From CAZBUK01 sp964495085 (lineage in GTDB: Bacteria > Bacteroidota > Ignavibacteria > T3Sed10-11): a stretch of DNA of 8,489 nt. Numbering within the stretch: the first letter of the stretch is position 1; every line of letters starts with the position of its first letter. A program made the position numbers and the translations under genes. The notes beneath the pieces were generated by a model. That model had not been told where the DNA came from. It did not search any database and saw only the letters and a list, made by a program, of their open reading frames with translations. Below are positions 7,930 to 8,489 of the stretch, one piece after another. The stretch lies in contig CAZBUK010000127.1 in the NCBI GenBank assembly GCA_964495085.1, positions 1 to 8,489 of the forward strand, read 5' to 3'.

Positions 7930-7939
7930 TGCTGTCCAA
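7930..7939 (-). repeat. Direct repeat copy TGCTGTCCAA inside IS 3' end
   Basis: TGCTGTCCAA here is identical and in the same orientation as 7834-7843, 96 bp away. Nine bases also match 8128-8136 within the codons for the conserved QIWTAL residues. The third copy may be coincidental because that protein motif is constrained. The pair nearest the element end is the better candidate for a functional repeat of the insertion sequence. Confidence 0.35.
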
Positions 7940-8168
7940 AACCCGGTAGCACTAATTGTACTTCTTGAATAATATCAGGTGGTCCGGAATATGGATTATT
8001 TAGCCAATCATAGGGGTCACGATAGGTAAATAAATTAAACCGTAACAAAGCAACGAGATTTGAAAGAGACCACCCAAGATATTGTGATATCATTTTCAAG
8101 TACTTCAGTAAGAGGATAGCAATCAGTGCTGTCCATATCTGGACCTTCACCGCGTTTGGTGATGTACC

Positions 8169-8186
8169 ATCCCGACATGTCGGGAT
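8169..8186. repeat. 18-bp perfect palindrome at the transposase frameshift
   Basis: The sequence ATCCCGACATGTCGGGAT equals its own reverse complement and cannot be extended (8168 C against 8187 T). It lies exactly between the codons for KIKS and GTSPNAV of the transposase, where the family has FV, and it creates the frameshift. A perfect 18-bp palindrome is expected about 0.03 times by chance in a window this long. No second copy is present in the window. Its origin as a short inserted element or as a template-switch mutation is open. Confidence 0.85.
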
Positions 8187-8489
8187 TTAATTTTCAAATG
8201 TTTCTTGATCGTTTTGAAGAATATTTCGATATACCAACGATCTTTATATATCGCCGCGACGGTCGATACTGCAAACTTCATATGATTGGTGAGAAAGACA
8301 AGGATTTCACCGGTTCGAGAATCGACAGATTCAATGCGACGAAGTATATATGGGCATTTTTCTTTAGAGTAGAATCCTTTAAGACGAATCTCCTGATCCT
8401 TGAGCACACATGACCGATCAGGAAGAGGACGACGTTTGACGACCCGGTAATCGGCATTATCCTTCATACGGGTAACAAAGAAAACACCG

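Larger units (their letters stand above)
7902..8489 (-). pseudogene. IS4-family transposase, frameshifted and truncated by window edge
   Basis: This is the C-terminal part of a DDE transposase whose N-terminal region lies beyond the right edge. Reading leftward from 8488, one frame gives 'GVFFVTRMKDNADYRVV', then 'VFLTNHM' and 'IYKDRWYIEIFFKTIKKHLK'. The last stretch carries the IS4 signature Y-x2-R-x3-E-x6-K, with the catalytic Glu codon at 8225-8227. This frame runs past KIKS (Ser codon 8183-8185) into unrelated residues and stops near 8147. The family sequence resumes in another frame from 8168: GTSPNAVKVQIWTAL, then 'GWSLSNLVALLRFNLFTYRD', ending at the stop at 7902-7904. The two conserved residues normally between KS and GTS (FV) are missing, and a perfect palindrome sits at the break. 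The net change is about +8 bp relative to the family, so the gene is very likely inactive. The C-terminal tail 'GFGQHTMNPGYKM' looks like read-through into non-conserved IS-end sequence. Confidence 0.88.

Noticed and set aside
8126..8413. 95-codon open frame on the plus strand
   Set aside because: It is the antisense shadow of the transposase remnant, whose minus-strand reading carries the IS4 signature motif.
1..8489. CRISPR arrays, tRNA or rRNA genes, riboswitches, defence or toxin-antitoxin genes
   Set aside because: No regularly spaced repeats, tRNA-like cloverleaf or characteristic protein motifs were seen on either strand.

Overview
The window is a tightly packed plus-strand operon for building and exporting a surface polysaccharide, followed by a decayed insertion sequence on the minus strand. 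The gene content points to a Gram-negative, two-membrane bacterium: a double-SLBB export protein, a Wzz-type chain-length protein, a Wzx-type flippase and a Wzy/WaaL-type polymerase or ligase. The style of the SLBB and Wzz proteins and the IS4-type transposase resemble those of the Bacteroidota/Ignavibacteria/Marinimicrobia/Calditrichota (FCB) assemblage. This placement is an inference from protein style; no rRNA or other phylogenetic marker is present.

Layout: (1) 1-705, 3' part of an SLBB polysaccharide export protein, cut by the left window edge; (2) 738-1916, chain-length determinant (Wzz/GNVR type, no kinase domain); (3) 1947-3017, CgeB-like glycosyltransferase; (4) 3023-4165, GT4 glycosyltransferase; (5) 4177-5649 (or from 4162), Wzx-like flippase; (6) 5649-7094, O-antigen ligase/polymerase family protein; (7) 7091-7786, class I SAM-dependent methyltransferase of the CmcI/Methyltransf_24 type; (8) 7787-7901, short non-coding stretch probably containing the end of an insertion sequence; (9) 7902-8489, 3' part of an IS4-family transposase gene, minus strand, frameshifted and cut by the right window edge.

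The genes fit a Wzx/Wzy-type scheme. The glycosyltransferases build a lipid-linked repeat unit in the cytoplasm, the flippase turns it across the inner membrane, the Wzy/WaaL protein polymerises or ligates it, the Wzz protein sets chain length, and the SLBB protein takes part in export through the envelope. The methyltransferase would decorate or cap a sugar. No initiating phosphoglycosyltransferase and no nucleotide-sugar synthesis genes are in the window, so the locus must extend to the left or depend on genes elsewhere. Gaps between consecutive genes are 32, 30, 5 and 11 nt (the last becomes a 4-nt overlap if the TTG start is used), then overlaps of 1 and 4 nt. No internal promoter or terminator was found.

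I do not see a clearly new biological system here. The most unusual signal is a perfect 18-bp palindrome (8169-8186) sitting exactly where the transposase reading frame breaks. It appears to replace about two codons of a conserved motif and shifts the frame by a net 8 bp.
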